From: Candidatus Poribacteria bacterium | GTDB lineage: Bacteria; Poribacteria; WGA-4E; WGA-3G | Direction of reading: 5' to 3' | Assembly: GCA_022821495.1 (NCBI GenBank) | Contig: JAJEDN010000044.1 | Location: 1 to 64,000 of the forward strand | Length of the DNA: 64,000 bases | Part shown: positions 7,928 to 16,942 of the stretch, piece after piece | Numbering within the stretch: position 1 is the stretch's first letter | How the letters are laid out: each line of letters begins with the position of its first letter | Program-made: the position numbers and the translations under genes | Notes under the pieces: generated by a model | The model's input: only the letters and a program-made list of their open reading frames with translations | Databases searched by the model: none | Told to the model about the DNA's origin: nothing

Positions 7928-8920
7928 ATGTTAACAATAGGCAACCTTAACATTCCAGATTTCCCGCTATTGCTCGCACCGATGGAAGATGTCAGCGATC
8001 CGCCGTTCCGCGTGGTCTGCAAGGAGAACGGTGCGGATATCATGTATACCGAATTCATCTCCTCTGAAGCACTCATCCGTGACGCTGCACCGAGTGTCGC
8101 TAAGTTAGACATCTTTGAGGCAGAAAGACCTATCGGTATCCAAATTTTTGGACACGACATCGAATCTATGCGCGCTGCTATCGAAATCACTGAGAAGGTG
8201 CAACCCGACATCATCGACATTAACTATGGCTGCCCCGTCAAGAAAGTCACGTGTAAAGGTGCGGGTGCGGGTATCCTACAAGATATACCCAAGATGGTTA
8301 AGATGACTGCCGAGATGGTGAAAACCACGCATCTCCCTGTAACCGTTAAGACACGGCTCGGTTGGGATGATAGAACGAAATATATCGTTGAAGTCGCGGA
8401 ACGGCTGCAGGATGTCGGTATCCAAGCCATCGCTATTCACGGCAGAACCCGACGACAGATGTATAAAGGCGAGGCGGACTGGACACTCATCGGTCAGATT
8501 AAGGACAACCCGCGCATGCGGATCCCTGTTTTCGGCAATGGTGATGTCGATAGTCCTCAGAAAGCGGCAAAAATGCGCCAACAATACGGTGTTGACGGCA
8601 TCATGATCGGGCGTGCTGCGATTGGATACCCTTGGATTTTTAACGAGATCAAACACTATTTCAAGACCGGTGAATTGCTGCCGCTCCCGTCAATAGATGA
8701 CCGTATCGCTGTTTTCAGAAAGCACCTTGATTTTTCGATTAAGTGGAAAGGCTTAAGACGCGGGCTTTTAGAGATGCGTCGGCACTATAGCAACTATTTC
8801 AAGGGCATCCCACACGTCAAACCTTTCCGTTACCGTCTCGTCACATGCGATAGCTACGACGGTGTTTTGGGGATTGTAGATGAACTCCGAACGCATGCGC
8901 TTATGGCAGCGACCTCGTAA
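7928..8920 (+). CDS. dusB: tRNA-dihydrouridine synthase DusB
   Basis: A 330-residue FMN-dependent TIM-barrel enzyme that reduces uridine to dihydrouridine in the D-loop of tRNA. Diagnostic features are the LAPMEDVSD N terminus (residues 16-24), the INYGCPVKKV motif with the catalytic Cys102, KTRLGWDD, the IHGRTR segment, and GNGDV / GIMIGRAAIGYPW near the FMN phosphate site. Length is normal for DusB. The gene follows the toxin by 38 bp and may be partly read from its promoter; the next gene, dapF, has its own promoter. Confidence 0.95.
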   Translation: MLTIGNLNIPDFPLLLAPMEDVSDPPFRVVCKENGADIMYTEFISSEALIRDAAPSVAKLDIFEAERPIGIQIFGHDIESMRAAIEITEKVQPDIIDINYGCPVKKVTCKGAGAGILQDIPKMVKMTAEMVKTTHLPVTVKTRLGWDDRTKYIVEVAERLQDVGIQAIAIHGRTRRQMYKGEADWTLIGQIKDNPRMRIPVFGNGDVDSPQKAAKMRQQYGVDGIMIGRAAIGYPWIFNEIKHYFKTGELLPLPSIDDRIAVFRKHLDFSIKWKGLRRGLLEMRRHYSNYFKGIPHVKPFRYRLVTCDSYDGVLGIVDELRTHALMAATS

Positions 8921-8944
8921 CCCACCGCGAAAGTTTATATACAC

Positions 8945-8973
8945 TTGACTTGAAAGCGAAATAATACTATCAT
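8945..8973 (+). promoter_or_regulatory. Likely sigma-70 promoter of dapF-dapA
   Basis: TTGACT at 8945-8950 and TATCAT at 8968-8973 are 17 bp apart, each one mismatch from consensus. They sit about 40 bp before the dapF start codon in an AT-rich gap. Confidence 0.65.
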
Positions 8974-9012
8974 ATAAAAAAATCGAATCTCTATAACAAT
9001 AAAGGACTCACA

Positions 9013-9837
9013 ATGGATAAAATACCTTTTATGAAACTCAGTGGTGCGGGTAACGATTTCGTTATTATCAATAATCTGGCGAAGATCGTTGATAGCACCG
9101 ATACAGAATTTGTAAAAAAACTCTGCCAACGCCGTATGTCCGTTGGTGCTGACGGCGTTCTTCTCGTCGAGAAGGCAGCTGATGTTGATTTTCGGATGCG
9201 CTACTTCAACGCGGATGGTGGCGAGGTGGAAACCTGTGGAAACGGTGCACGCTGTATTTCCAAATTCGCCTATCTCAACGGCATAGCGTCCGAACAGATG
9301 CGATTTTTAACGAACGCCGGAATTTATGAATCCGAAATAGTGGGTGAGAACGTTAAAGTTCGTATGAGTGATCCAACGGATATTCGGCTGAATGTGCCAC
9401 TTCAACTCGACGATGGGCTGCACGCCGTCGGCTTCGCGAATAGTGGTGTACCGCACGTTGTTTTCTTTGTAGAGGACTTAGAAGGGACAGATGTTTTTAA
9501 CCTTGGGCAGCAGACCCGCTACCACGACAATTTCAAGCCGGCAGGCACGAATGCTAACTTTATCCGTATTGAGTCGCCAGGGTTAATTGATATTCGGACG
9601 TATGAACGGGGTGTTGAAGATGAGACGCTCGCCTGTGGTACAGGATCAATCGCTTCTGCCATTATCGCTGCGACATTAGGAAAAGTGGTATCCCCTGTTT
9701 CCGTCAAAACAGCGAGTGGCATCGTTTTAAAGATCCATTTTGAAGTCGAAAACGGCGAAGCCCAAAACGTCTATCTTGAAGGCGATGCTCGCATTATCTA
9801 CGTCGGTGAACTGACAGCAGATGCGTGGAACTATTAA
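9013..9837 (+). CDS. dapF: Diaminopimelate epimerase
   Basis: A 274-residue cytosolic enzyme converting LL- to meso-diaminopimelate, the lysine and peptidoglycan precursor. Both catalytic cysteines are present: Cys75 in ETCGNGARC and Cys208 in LACGTGS. The N terminus has the GAGNDF motif. AAAGGA precedes ATG 9013. It lies directly upstream of dapA, 59 bp apart and on the same strand, so the two form a lysine/DAP module. A promoter is visible at 8945-8973. Confidence 0.97.
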   Translation: MDKIPFMKLSGAGNDFVIINNLAKIVDSTDTEFVKKLCQRRMSVGADGVLLVEKAADVDFRMRYFNADGGEVETCGNGARCISKFAYLNGIASEQMRFLTNAGIYESEIVGENVKVRMSDPTDIRLNVPLQLDDGLHAVGFANSGVPHVVFFVEDLEGTDVFNLGQQTRYHDNFKPAGTNANFIRIESPGLIDIRTYERGVEDETLACGTGSIASAIIAATLGKVVSPVSVKTASGIVLKIHFEVENGEAQNVYLEGDARIIYVGELTADAWNY

Positions 9838-9896
9838 ACCGGTATGCAGCCGATTACTCTTGCGTGAGGCTTTATAGAATAAGGAGAATTTAGATC

Positions 9897-10772
9897 ATGT
9901 TTCAAGGCTCTTATGTTGCACTTGTCACACCGTTTAAGGACGATGAATCGCTTGACGAAGCGAAACTCAAGGAACTGATACAATTTCAGCTTGACGGCGG
10001 CACACACGGCATCGTCCCGTGTGGCACAACAGGCGAATCCCCTGCGCTGTCCGAGGCTGAACATGATAGAGTGGTAGCACTCACTGTTGAGACAGTAAAC
10101 GGACAGGTCCCAGTTATTGCTGGCACAGGCTCCAACTCAACGACGCGCACCTTAAGTGCGACGCAGCACGCCAAAGCCGCGGGTGCGGATGCTGCCTTGA
10201 TTGTTACTCCGTATTACAACAAACCTACCCAAGAGGGTTTGTATGCCCACTATATGAAAATCGCTGACACCGTGGACATCCCGATCGTCGTCTACAACGT
10301 TCCTGGACGTTGTGGCACCGACATCCTTTCACCGACAATCGCGCGCCTTGCGGAACACCCAAACATTGTTGCGCTTAAAGAGGCAACGGGTGAACTCAAA
10401 CGTGCAAGTGAAGTCGTCAATTTATGTCCGGACGATTTCGTTGTGCTCTCAGGCGATGATGTCAATACACTGCCGATCCTCGCTGTAGGCGGTAAAGGCG
10501 TTATCTCAGTGGTTGCGAACATCGCGCCTGCGGATGTAGCAGAGTTGTGCAACGCTTTCCATGCGGGTAATCTTGAACTCGCCCAGAAACTTCACTATAA
10601 AACGTTGCCACTGGCAGTCGATCTCTTTATTGAGACGAATCCGATTCCAGCGAAAACTGCGCTCCAACTTATGGGGAAACTTAACGGGAAATTGCGGTTG
10701 CCCCTCGCACCGATGGTTCCCGATAACTTCGAATCCTTGCGGCAGACGCTCACGGAAACAGGTTTGATTTAG
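9897..10772 (+). CDS. dapA: 4-hydroxy-tetrahydrodipicolinate synthase
   Basis: A 291-residue aldolase condensing pyruvate with aspartate semialdehyde, the first committed step of lysine/DAP synthesis. The Schiff-base Lys161 (ALKEATG), Tyr133 (VVYNVPGR), the CGTTGES motif at residues 42-48 and YYNKPTQEG at 106-114 are all present. AAGGAG lies before ATG 9897. It is the second gene of the dapF-dapA unit and is followed by a hairpin terminator at 10785. Confidence 0.97.
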   Translation: MFQGSYVALVTPFKDDESLDEAKLKELIQFQLDGGTHGIVPCGTTGESPALSEAEHDRVVALTVETVNGQVPVIAGTGSNSTTRTLSATQHAKAAGADAALIVTPYYNKPTQEGLYAHYMKIADTVDIPIVVYNVPGRCGTDILSPTIARLAEHPNIVALKEATGELKRASEVVNLCPDDFVVLSGDDVNTLPILAVGGKGVISVVANIAPADVAELCNAFHAGNLELAQKLHYKTLPLAVDLFIETNPIPAKTALQLMGKLNGKLRLPLAPMVPDNFESLRQTLTETGLI

Positions 10773-10784
10773 TAAAAAAATGGT

Positions 10785-10816
10785 AGGTGCGGCATCTTAA
10801 TCGCACCTTCTTTCTT
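10785..10816 (+). terminator. Rho-independent terminator after dapA
   Basis: AGGTGCG at 10785-10791 pairs with CGCACCT at 10802-10808 around a 10-nt loop and is followed by a T-rich run, TCTTTCTT. It lies 13 bp after the dapA stop codon. Confidence 0.7.
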
Positions 10817-10833
10817 AATCGGAAGCCGTTGTT

Positions 10834-11463
10834 ATGTTTGATAATGCTACGAATCAAACTCAAGATCAGATCAATTCTGACCTACAGCAGACGTTCAACA
10901 CTGATGATAGGGTCGTAAAGGCACCACAAAAATCGTGGAGTCTCCCGACTTCGGAACGTGCTTTGCTCACTATTGTCGGGTTCTTCACATGTTTTTTCGC
11001 CTTTCGATCTGACAAGGCTTTAGTGGAGTGGCAATTCGGATTGACAATAGCTTTAGCAGTCGTGTTTGCTATTGTCGTGCCTGCTTTATCGAGAAAAAAT
11101 AAACTTGTGACCCGTGAACTTAACGAGGAAAACGCCTGCCCCTGTTTTACCTGTTCTATTGAATACATCTTTTTCGCTGGAGTTGGGCTCATTCCTGTAT
11201 TCGTAATTGAGCTCGTCGGAAGGACAACATACGGGTTGATAGCAGGTGTAGGCGGGATATTAATGTTTCTCGTCCCGATTCTATATTTGGAAAACGAGCG
11301 TGTAAGCAGCCAACTCAGCGAAGAAATTACCGAACCCCGTACTTTTAGGCACGCGTTTATTTTTCTGGGACTTGCTATTATCGTAGCAAGCATAGGTTGG
11401 GGTGTCGGGACAGTTATGCGCACGTTCATAGAAATAGCAGTGCCAAGATTGACACTGCTATGA
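10834..11463 (+). CDS. Integral membrane protein, unknown function
   Basis: A 209-residue protein. A hydrophilic N terminus of about 45 residues is followed by an estimated five or six transmembrane segments: two between about residues 46 and 90, two or three between about 108 and 160, and one near 175-200. A CPCFTC motif just before the third segment could bind metal or form a disulfide. No family is recognised. It starts 25 bp after the dapA terminator and ends 10 bp before the convergent ceramidase-like gene, so it is probably expressed alone. Confidence 0.65.
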   Translation: MFDNATNQTQDQINSDLQQTFNTDDRVVKAPQKSWSLPTSERALLTIVGFFTCFFAFRSDKALVEWQFGLTIALAVVFAIVVPALSRKNKLVTRELNEENACPCFTCSIEYIFFAGVGLIPVFVIELVGRTTYGLIAGVGGILMFLVPILYLENERVSSQLSEEITEPRTFRHAFIFLGLAIIVASIGWGVGTVMRTFIEIAVPRLTLL

Positions 11464-11473
11464 TAAACATCTC

Positions 11474-12802
11474 TTACTCTGATTCAGCCGAAAATTCGTC
11501 CGGCACCAGTCGATGTACTGTGTCAATCACCAACTGCTCAACCCCCGGTGCAAACGCTGTTGGCGGACCGAAATAGAGCATCGCACCGCCCCCTTCATAG
11601 CCACCTTCCGCTAACACCCGTTCCGATGGAATATAACACGGAAACGCGTTTGAGTATGCGCCCACCCATAACCGTTCCGAATCCAACTCACGCTTCAGAC
11701 GGAGTGAATAATCGACGACCACCTCACTCGCGAGGAAAACAATAGCGAGTTCATTGCCGAACCGCCACGCCTGTACCGGATAGGAGAGCTCGGCTTGTAT
11801 CGGTTGTCCTTTCTGCAAGCGTTCAAGGTGTTTTTGGGCATGGTAGCCAACGGATCCGCCTTCTGCTACGCGTGCTTCCCACTCTTCGAGCGTCGGCAAT
11901 GTATCAAACGGTAGGTTGACCCGTTCAAACGCCCCGGTAGGGACACTGGAAAGCGGTTTAGTATCACCGTTAATCAGGCGTTGGACTTCTTGTGAGAGTG
12001 CTGCTCCGTGCGCTTTCGCATACGCGAGCCGCGTGCTGAAGACCTCCTCTTTGCCTTCCGGCATCGGCATCATCCGCGATTCAGGGTTTGCATCAGCACC
12101 GCATCCGATAGAGATGAGTGCCTTTACACCTGGAAGTGCGTTTTGGATTTCCTCCTGTGCAAATCCTGCCCAATCGCCACAGATATGATTGTCAGTACCC
12201 CCCAACGTTGTGCAATGGCATGCGTAACTCGCCCAAACGGCGCGCAAATTCCCATCAACATCTCTGACCTGTAGGCAGGGCAGTGAGTGATCTACCGGTC
12301 CACCTTCAGTCCGCCGATTCTTCGCGAAGCCGAGTTCGCCGATACTCCACGTTAATCGTGCCGGTTTACGGTTTCTTAACGCCGCAAGTGCGACCTCTTC
12401 CATCCAATCCTTAAATTGTCGGGTGTATCGGTCTATCGTTTCTTGATGGTCAGGCGGAATATCTGAACTGAACAGAAAGGGTGCGGCGTTTGTTAAGCAA
12501 GGTGCGCTATGTGTATGCGTAAAACATGCCGCAAAATGTGCGCGTGAAACGCCTGTTGTTTCTCTGATGCGGCGCGACACTTCTTCGGTCAACTCGTCGG
12601 GTAAGCCGCAGTTTTCGACTGTCACGAGGACAACAGGTTCATCCGCATCACTGCCGATAGCAAGTGCCTTCGCCCATATCGGTTGGATGATACCGTCGGA
12701 TTCCTCACGACGGCTGCCATAGCCGCTGAGTCGTATTGGGTAATCTGGGGTAATATCGACTTCTGCAACGCCAACTTGTATAATACCGCTGTTATCTGCC
12801 AT
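11474..12802 (-). CDS. Neutral/alkaline ceramidase-like protein
   Basis: A 442-residue protein whose N terminus (VGVAEVDITPDYPIRLSGYG) matches the N-terminal domain of neutral/alkaline non-lysosomal ceramidases (PF04734). Typical histidines and acids follow: THTHSAP, SYACHCTTLG and NHICGDWAGF, likely zinc ligands. No signal peptide is visible, unlike secreted ceramidases, and the C-terminal Ig-like domain is absent or short. Such lone N-terminal domains are common in environmental bacteria and true ceramidase activity is unproven. ATG 12802 is chosen because AAGGAG precedes it; a frame from 12820 lacks a site. It follows the outer-membrane barrel gene by 18 bp. Confidence 0.8.
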   Translation of the reverse strand: MADNSGIIQVGVAEVDITPDYPIRLSGYGSRREESDGIIQPIWAKALAIGSDADEPVVLVTVENCGLPDELTEEVSRRIRETTGVSRAHFAACFTHTHSAPCLTNAAPFLFSSDIPPDHQETIDRYTRQFKDWMEEVALAALRNRKPARLTWSIGELGFAKNRRTEGGPVDHSLPCLQVRDVDGNLRAVWASYACHCTTLGGTDNHICGDWAGFAQEEIQNALPGVKALISIGCGADANPESRMMPMPEGKEEVFSTRLAYAKAHGAALSQEVQRLINGDTKPLSSVPTGAFERVNLPFDTLPTLEEWEARVAEGGSVGYHAQKHLERLQKGQPIQAELSYPVQAWRFGNELAIVFLASEVVVDYSLRLKRELDSERLWVGAYSNAFPCYIPSERVLAEGGYEGGGAMLYFGPPTAFAPGVEQLVIDTVHRLVPDEFSAESE

Positions 12803-12820
12803 ACGAGTTTCTCCTTGCAT

Positions 12821-13978
12821 TTAGAATCGTAGGGTGAATGCGAATAGGTGCTTATTTACTGCGTAGGTGAAGTCTCCGAACTCGACACTGTATTCCAAAT
12901 ATGTGGTGCCGAGTCTGAATCCTGCACCGATTGAAAAATGCTGAGCCGCATTGACGCGTCCCGTCCCGACTCGGAGCACTGCTGCCTTCGGCACTGTTCC
13001 TGTCCACATTTTATGTAATTCACCACCGACAGCAAAATTTACCCCGGTATCTCCTATGTCCTGCCAGAGATCCGCTGCGACTGTAACCCACTCCAAAGGT
13101 TCATAGGCAACACCAACACCGAGTCGGAAGGGGAAGGGTTCTACCAAATCGGCGCGCAGGAGATTTTCAATAAGTACACCAACTTGTAGCGGTGGGTTCG
13201 AGCGCTGGTGTCCAAACTGTATTTCGTGCTGGAGTCCAATGTCTAACTCTAACCGATCAACTGTTCGTTCAAGGGTCGGCTGGGGTGCATGGTCCAAAAC
13301 CCACTCTCTGTCCCCGTATTGTGCTTCTTCAACGATGGCAGCAACCAACGCTTCAGGCACACCTATATCGACTTCAGCCCCGTGGCGTGCCTCCAAATTT
13401 AAGGTAGTGCTCGTTGTGCCTCTATTTACCGTCTGCCTTACCCATTTAAGGCGCGTCCCCGCTGCCAATTTTCCAAACGTTCGACTCAATCCAATGACCC
13501 AATTCTGATTTTGGCGTAGGTTGTAATCCGTGATGAAATCCGTTTTAGCAGCAAACTGGCGTAAGTTTCTATTGTATTGCGCGCGCGTCTTTTCAAGTGT
13601 GAAATTCACAAAATTTGTTAAATGTGAAGCATAGCCGAGACTCATTCCCCACCTATCAAATGCATGAGAATAGTAGAGTCCTGGAGAAGCATCAAGATTC
13701 GCCTCGGCGACAAATTTCTCGGTCCCGCCTTTCGGGAGTTCTGCCCAATAGAGATCCTCAAGGGCAATGCCGAGCGCAACATTGTGATGCGTAGTGTGCA
13801 AGGTAGATGCAGGGTTCCCAAATATACCGGCGTCATCTGCAGATGTTGCGATCCGAGTGCCACCCATTCCGACAATACGGAGCCGTTCGTTCGCGAGACT
13901 CAAGGTTGGCACGATTTCGATTAATATGCAAAATGTGAGAGCAATGATGAGATATCGGTATCGCATGCTATTGCGCAT
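12821..13978 (-). CDS. Outer-membrane beta-barrel protein (UPF0164/PorV-like)
   Basis: A 385-residue protein with a signal peptide (hydrophobic core about residues 8-25, cleavage near SLANE). The mature protein begins RIVGMGGTRIATSADDAGIFGNPASL-like, the hallmark of FadL/PorV/UPF0164-type barrels, and then alternates short beta strands. It ends in FAFTLRF, a C-terminal aromatic beta-signal used for outer-membrane insertion, which argues for a diderm cell. The start at 13978 has GAGG 11 nt upstream; ATG 13966 is an alternative. The start overlaps the end of the ABC ATPase gene by 11 bp, so the two are translationally linked. Confidence 0.75.
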   Translation of the reverse strand: MRNSMRYRYLIIALTFCILIEIVPTLSLANERLRIVGMGGTRIATSADDAGIFGNPASTLHTTHHNVALGIALEDLYWAELPKGGTEKFVAEANLDASPGLYYSHAFDRWGMSLGYASHLTNFVNFTLEKTRAQYNRNLRQFAAKTDFITDYNLRQNQNWVIGLSRTFGKLAAGTRLKWVRQTVNRGTTSTTLNLEARHGAEVDIGVPEALVAAIVEEAQYGDREWVLDHAPQPTLERTVDRLELDIGLQHEIQFGHQRSNPPLQVGVLIENLLRADLVEPFPFRLGVGVAYEPLEWVTVAADLWQDIGDTGVNFAVGGELHKMWTGTVPKAAVLRVGTGRVNAAQHFSIGAGFRLGTTYLEYSVEFGDFTYAVNKHLFAFTLRF

Positions 13979-14891
13979 CTACACTCATTACCTCAGCAAA
14001 GATGTCCTCTAACGAATGTTTCACTTCACGTAACTGGCGGAGCTGGACCCCTGTGTCGTAGGCGAGTTGAAAAAAGAATTTTGTGCCTGTTTCGCCTTGG
14101 CTTTCGGACGTAACGCGAAGGTGTTCATCAGGCCGGACTTCAACGCGATAATTCTGGCGTTCTAAAGCGGCGATGTAGGCATCGCTGTCACCCACAATCC
14201 GTAAATCGAAGGCGCGTCCTTTGTTCTGTTTCAGTGTCTCGATCTGTCCTTGAATGACAACGCTGCCGTGCGAGAGTGCGATAATCTCATGGCAGGCATA
14301 CTCCACATCAGGCAGCAGGTGCGAAGACAAAATCACATTGATGCCTTTATCTACGGCGATGTCTTTAACGAGTTCGAGCATCTCTTCCCTACCACTTGTA
14401 TCCATGCCGTTTGTCGGTTCATCAAGGAGCAGTAGCTTCGGATCGTGGATCAACGCCTGTGCCAGTTTCACCCGCTGTTTCATTCCAGCGGAGTATCCGT
14501 CTATTGCTCGATAACGCTCTTCGTCCAATCCGACATAATAGAGCACTTCGTGTGCGCGTTGCATAGCGTCTCGGCTCGGCATCCCGCAGAGTTCCCCTGC
14601 ATAAGAGACAAGTTGGACGGCGTTCATTCCGGGTATCAAACATTCGTCTTCCGGCATGTACCCGACTTGTCGTCGGATATCCAACGGATCTCTCTCGACA
14701 TTCATCCCAAACACCGCAGCGGAACCTTGGTTCGGTTGGATGAAGCCGAGCAGTGTCTTTAGTAAAGTGCTTTTTCCGGCACCGTTAGGTCCCAGCAAAC
14801 CGACTGCTCCGCCTTGCACCTCCAACGAGAGGTTATCTAAGGCAACCGTCGTGCCAAAAAAGAGTGATACATTTTTGAGTTCTATTAGCAT
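13968..14891 (-). CDS. ABC transporter ATP-binding protein
   Basis: A 307-residue ATPase of the CcmA/NatA type. Walker A is GPNGAGKST (about residues 34-42), the signature is YSAGMKQRVKLA, Walker B is LLLLDEPTNGMD, and the H-loop is SSHLLPD. The 80-residue C-terminal extension fits ABC-2 exporters. No ABC-2 permease lies in the window next to it; downstream comes the outer-membrane barrel instead. The partner is either encoded elsewhere or unrecognised. The upstream gap carries a hairpin repeat at 14911. Confidence 0.9.
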   Translation of the reverse strand: MLIELKNVSLFFGTTVALDNLSLEVQGGAVGLLGPNGAGKSTLLKTLLGFIQPNQGSAAVFGMNVERDPLDIRRQVGYMPEDECLIPGMNAVQLVSYAGELCGMPSRDAMQRAHEVLYYVGLDEERYRAIDGYSAGMKQRVKLAQALIHDPKLLLLDEPTNGMDTSGREEMLELVKDIAVDKGINVILSSHLLPDVEYACHEIIALSHGSVVIQGQIETLKQNKGRAFDLRIVGDSDAYIAALERQNYRVEVRPDEHLRVTSESQGETGTKFFFQLAYDTGVQLRQLREVKHSLEDIFAEVMSVDAQ

Positions 14892-14910
14892 TTTTTAATT
14901 CTTCTGAAAG

Positions 14911-14946
14911 AACCCCCTAAATCCCCCTTATCAGGGGGATTTTAAA
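14911..14946. repeat. C-rich hairpin element, copy near alr
   Basis: This is a full copy of the interspersed element: a CCCCCT run, AAA, then the TCCCCCT / TATC / AGGGGGA hairpin and a TTTTAAA end. It lies 15 bp beyond the alr stop codon and 5' of the ABC ATPase gene, both on the minus strand. Confidence 0.8.
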
Positions 14947-14961
14947 CTGAATGGCGGAAGT

Positions 14962-16047
14962 TTAATCGTTAAAAATACGCTTTACGCGTGTTCCAATCTG
15001 CGTCAGGATTTCATACGATATTGTGCCGGTGCGGTGTGCCAGTTCATCAGCTGTGATTGCCGCGTCTCCTTGCTTGCCGATTAGCACCACCTCATCACCG
15101 ACGGACACATTATCTGTGGGTTGGAGTTCTATCACACTTAGGTCCATGCAAATCCTTCCGATAATTGGGCGGCGCGTTCCATTAATTAACACCTCACCGA
15201 TACCAGAAAGTGCACGTGGATAGCCGTCGCCATAGCCCACTTGTAGCATTGCTATACGGGTCTGACGCGATGCCTTATATGTTAACCCGTAACTCACGCC
15301 TTCTGCTTCCGAAATAGAACCGACCCATCCGATTCGCGTCTTCCACGTAAGTGCTGGTTCCAACTCAATAGGTTTTTCGGATGCGGGGTAAACTCCATAG
15401 AGACTCAAGCCCGGACGGACAGCGTCGAAATGCGCTTCTGGAACTCCGAGCACAGCTGCACTGTTCGCTGCGTGGATTAGCACACTGCTGTCAGAGATCT
15501 TTTCAAGCACAGACGAAAATCGCTCAAGTTGAACAAAAACATAACGCTTATCCACTTCATCCGCGGTCGCAAGATGCGTAAAGAATCCCGATACTTCAAG
15601 TCGATCTAACGTTTTAAGTCGGTTCAAAAACCGTGGTGCTTCCGTCCAGCGAACACCACTCCGATTCATCCCAGTATTGATATTGATATGAACAGAGACA
15701 GTGCTGGCGGCGATCTTGTTTAGTTTGTTCGCGAATTCCCAATCCCCAATCGTCGGGGTCAACCTATATTCCACGATGTGTGCTGCCTGTTCTGGGAGGG
15801 AACTAAAGAGGACAAGCATTGGTTCATGAATACCTGCTTGACGGAGTGATACCCCCTCTTCAATTGTCGCGACAGCGAACATATCAGCAACGGAACGCAA
15901 CGCCCCTGTAACAGGCACTACACTGTGTCCATAAGCATCTGCTTTCACAACAGCGATTAGGCGTTTTCCGGCATAAGCTTTTATTGCCTCAGCGTTTCGT
16001 CGGATTGCACCGAGATCGATTTCTGCATACGTACGGTCATAATTCAT
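14962..16047 (-). CDS. alr: Alanine racemase
   Basis: A 361-residue PLP enzyme interconverting L- and D-alanine for peptidoglycan. The PLP lysine is Lys35 in VVKADAYGH. The second catalytic residue is the Tyr of GVSYGLTYK, and GYGDGYPR and GRICMDLSVIEL are typical of the C-terminal barrel. The start is ATG 16047. An upstream frame to 16092 is rejected because it passes through a TATAAT at 16079-16084 that looks like the gene's own -10 box, and because the homologous N terminus begins at YAEIDLGAIRRN. The gene is separate from the permease genes upstream by 82 bp. Confidence 0.95.
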   Translation of the reverse strand: MNYDRTYAEIDLGAIRRNAEAIKAYAGKRLIAVVKADAYGHSVVPVTGALRSVADMFAVATIEEGVSLRQAGIHEPMLVLFSSLPEQAAHIVEYRLTPTIGDWEFANKLNKIAASTVSVHININTGMNRSGVRWTEAPRFLNRLKTLDRLEVSGFFTHLATADEVDKRYVFVQLERFSSVLEKISDSSVLIHAANSAAVLGVPEAHFDAVRPGLSLYGVYPASEKPIELEPALTWKTRIGWVGSISEAEGVSYGLTYKASRQTRIAMLQVGYGDGYPRALSGIGEVLINGTRRPIIGRICMDLSVIELQPTDNVSVGDEVVLIGKQGDAAITADELAHRTGTISYEILTQIGTRVKRIFND

Positions 16048-16129
16048 GTTGTCTTTTTGCCTTGCTACGTCAATAGGAGAATTATACCACACGCCTCATA
16101 AATTTGCTATCTCTTTCGCGCATCGTCCC

Positions 16130-16915
16130 TCATGCCTCTTGTTTTTGGGAGGTGGTAGTCCCGCCTTGAAACCGTAGGAATAACAGGATAAATACGATTG
16201 AGTTTGCCAGCAACATTGTTGAGATGGCGTTAATCTTCGGTGTGATCCCGAATTTCAATAGCGAATAGATATGGACGGACAACGTCGTATAGCCAACACC
16301 TGCTGTAAAGAAGGTAATAACGAAATCGTCTATGGAGAGCGTAAAAGCGAGCAATGCACCACCGATAATACCGGGGGCAATGAGCGGAAACGTTATCCGC
16401 CAAAAAGTCTGCCACTCGTTGGCACCAAGATCGCGGGCTGCTTCCTCCAAGGTATTGTCATAGCCTTCTAACCGTGCCCGCACGACTATAGTGACATACG
16501 CGATATTGAAGACACAATGTGCAATAATTACGGAGATTAAACCGACCGGAATGGCAGTTTGGACATAGAAGATTAATAACGCAATCGCTAATACGATGTC
16601 TGGAATGATAATCGGCAGATATAGGCACCGCATGAGTGCTGTGCGGAACCGGAACCGGTATCGTTCCATAGCAAGTGCAGTGGTCGTCCCGATACTGGTT
16701 GCAATAACTGTCGCTACACCGGCGACTATCAGACTGTTACGGCATGCACGCCATAATGCCGCGTCCTCAAAAAGTTTCGTATACCAACTGAAGGTGAAGC
16801 CTTTCCAAACGGAGATCTGTTCACCGCTGTTGAATGAGAACACTACAACGGCTAAGATCGGAACGTATAAAAAGAGATAAACCAACCCTATGTTGGCTTC
16901 AAGTATCCGTCTCAT
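16130..16915 (-). CDS. PotC-like ABC transporter permease
   Basis: A 261-residue inner-membrane permease with about six transmembrane segments. The EAA loop EEAARDLGANEWQTFWRITFPL is near residue 160. This arrangement matches the PotC component of spermidine/putrescine-type importers (family also transports other small cations or polyols). It follows the PotB-like gene by 27 bp. The ATPase (PotA) and the binding protein (PotD) are not in the window; alr is the next gene downstream. The substrate cannot be assigned. Confidence 0.85.
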   Translation of the reverse strand: MRRILEANIGLVYLFLYVPILAVVVFSFNSGEQISVWKGFTFSWYTKLFEDAALWRACRNSLIVAGVATVIATSIGTTTALAMERYRFRFRTALMRCLYLPIIIPDIVLAIALLIFYVQTAIPVGLISVIIAHCVFNIAYVTIVVRARLEGYDNTLEEAARDLGANEWQTFWRITFPLIAPGIIGGALLAFTLSIDDFVITFFTAGVGYTTLSVHIYSLLKFGITPKINAISTMLLANSIVFILLFLRFQGGTTTSQKQEA

Positions 16916-16942
16916 ATTTTTAAATTGCCCTAACGGGTGAGG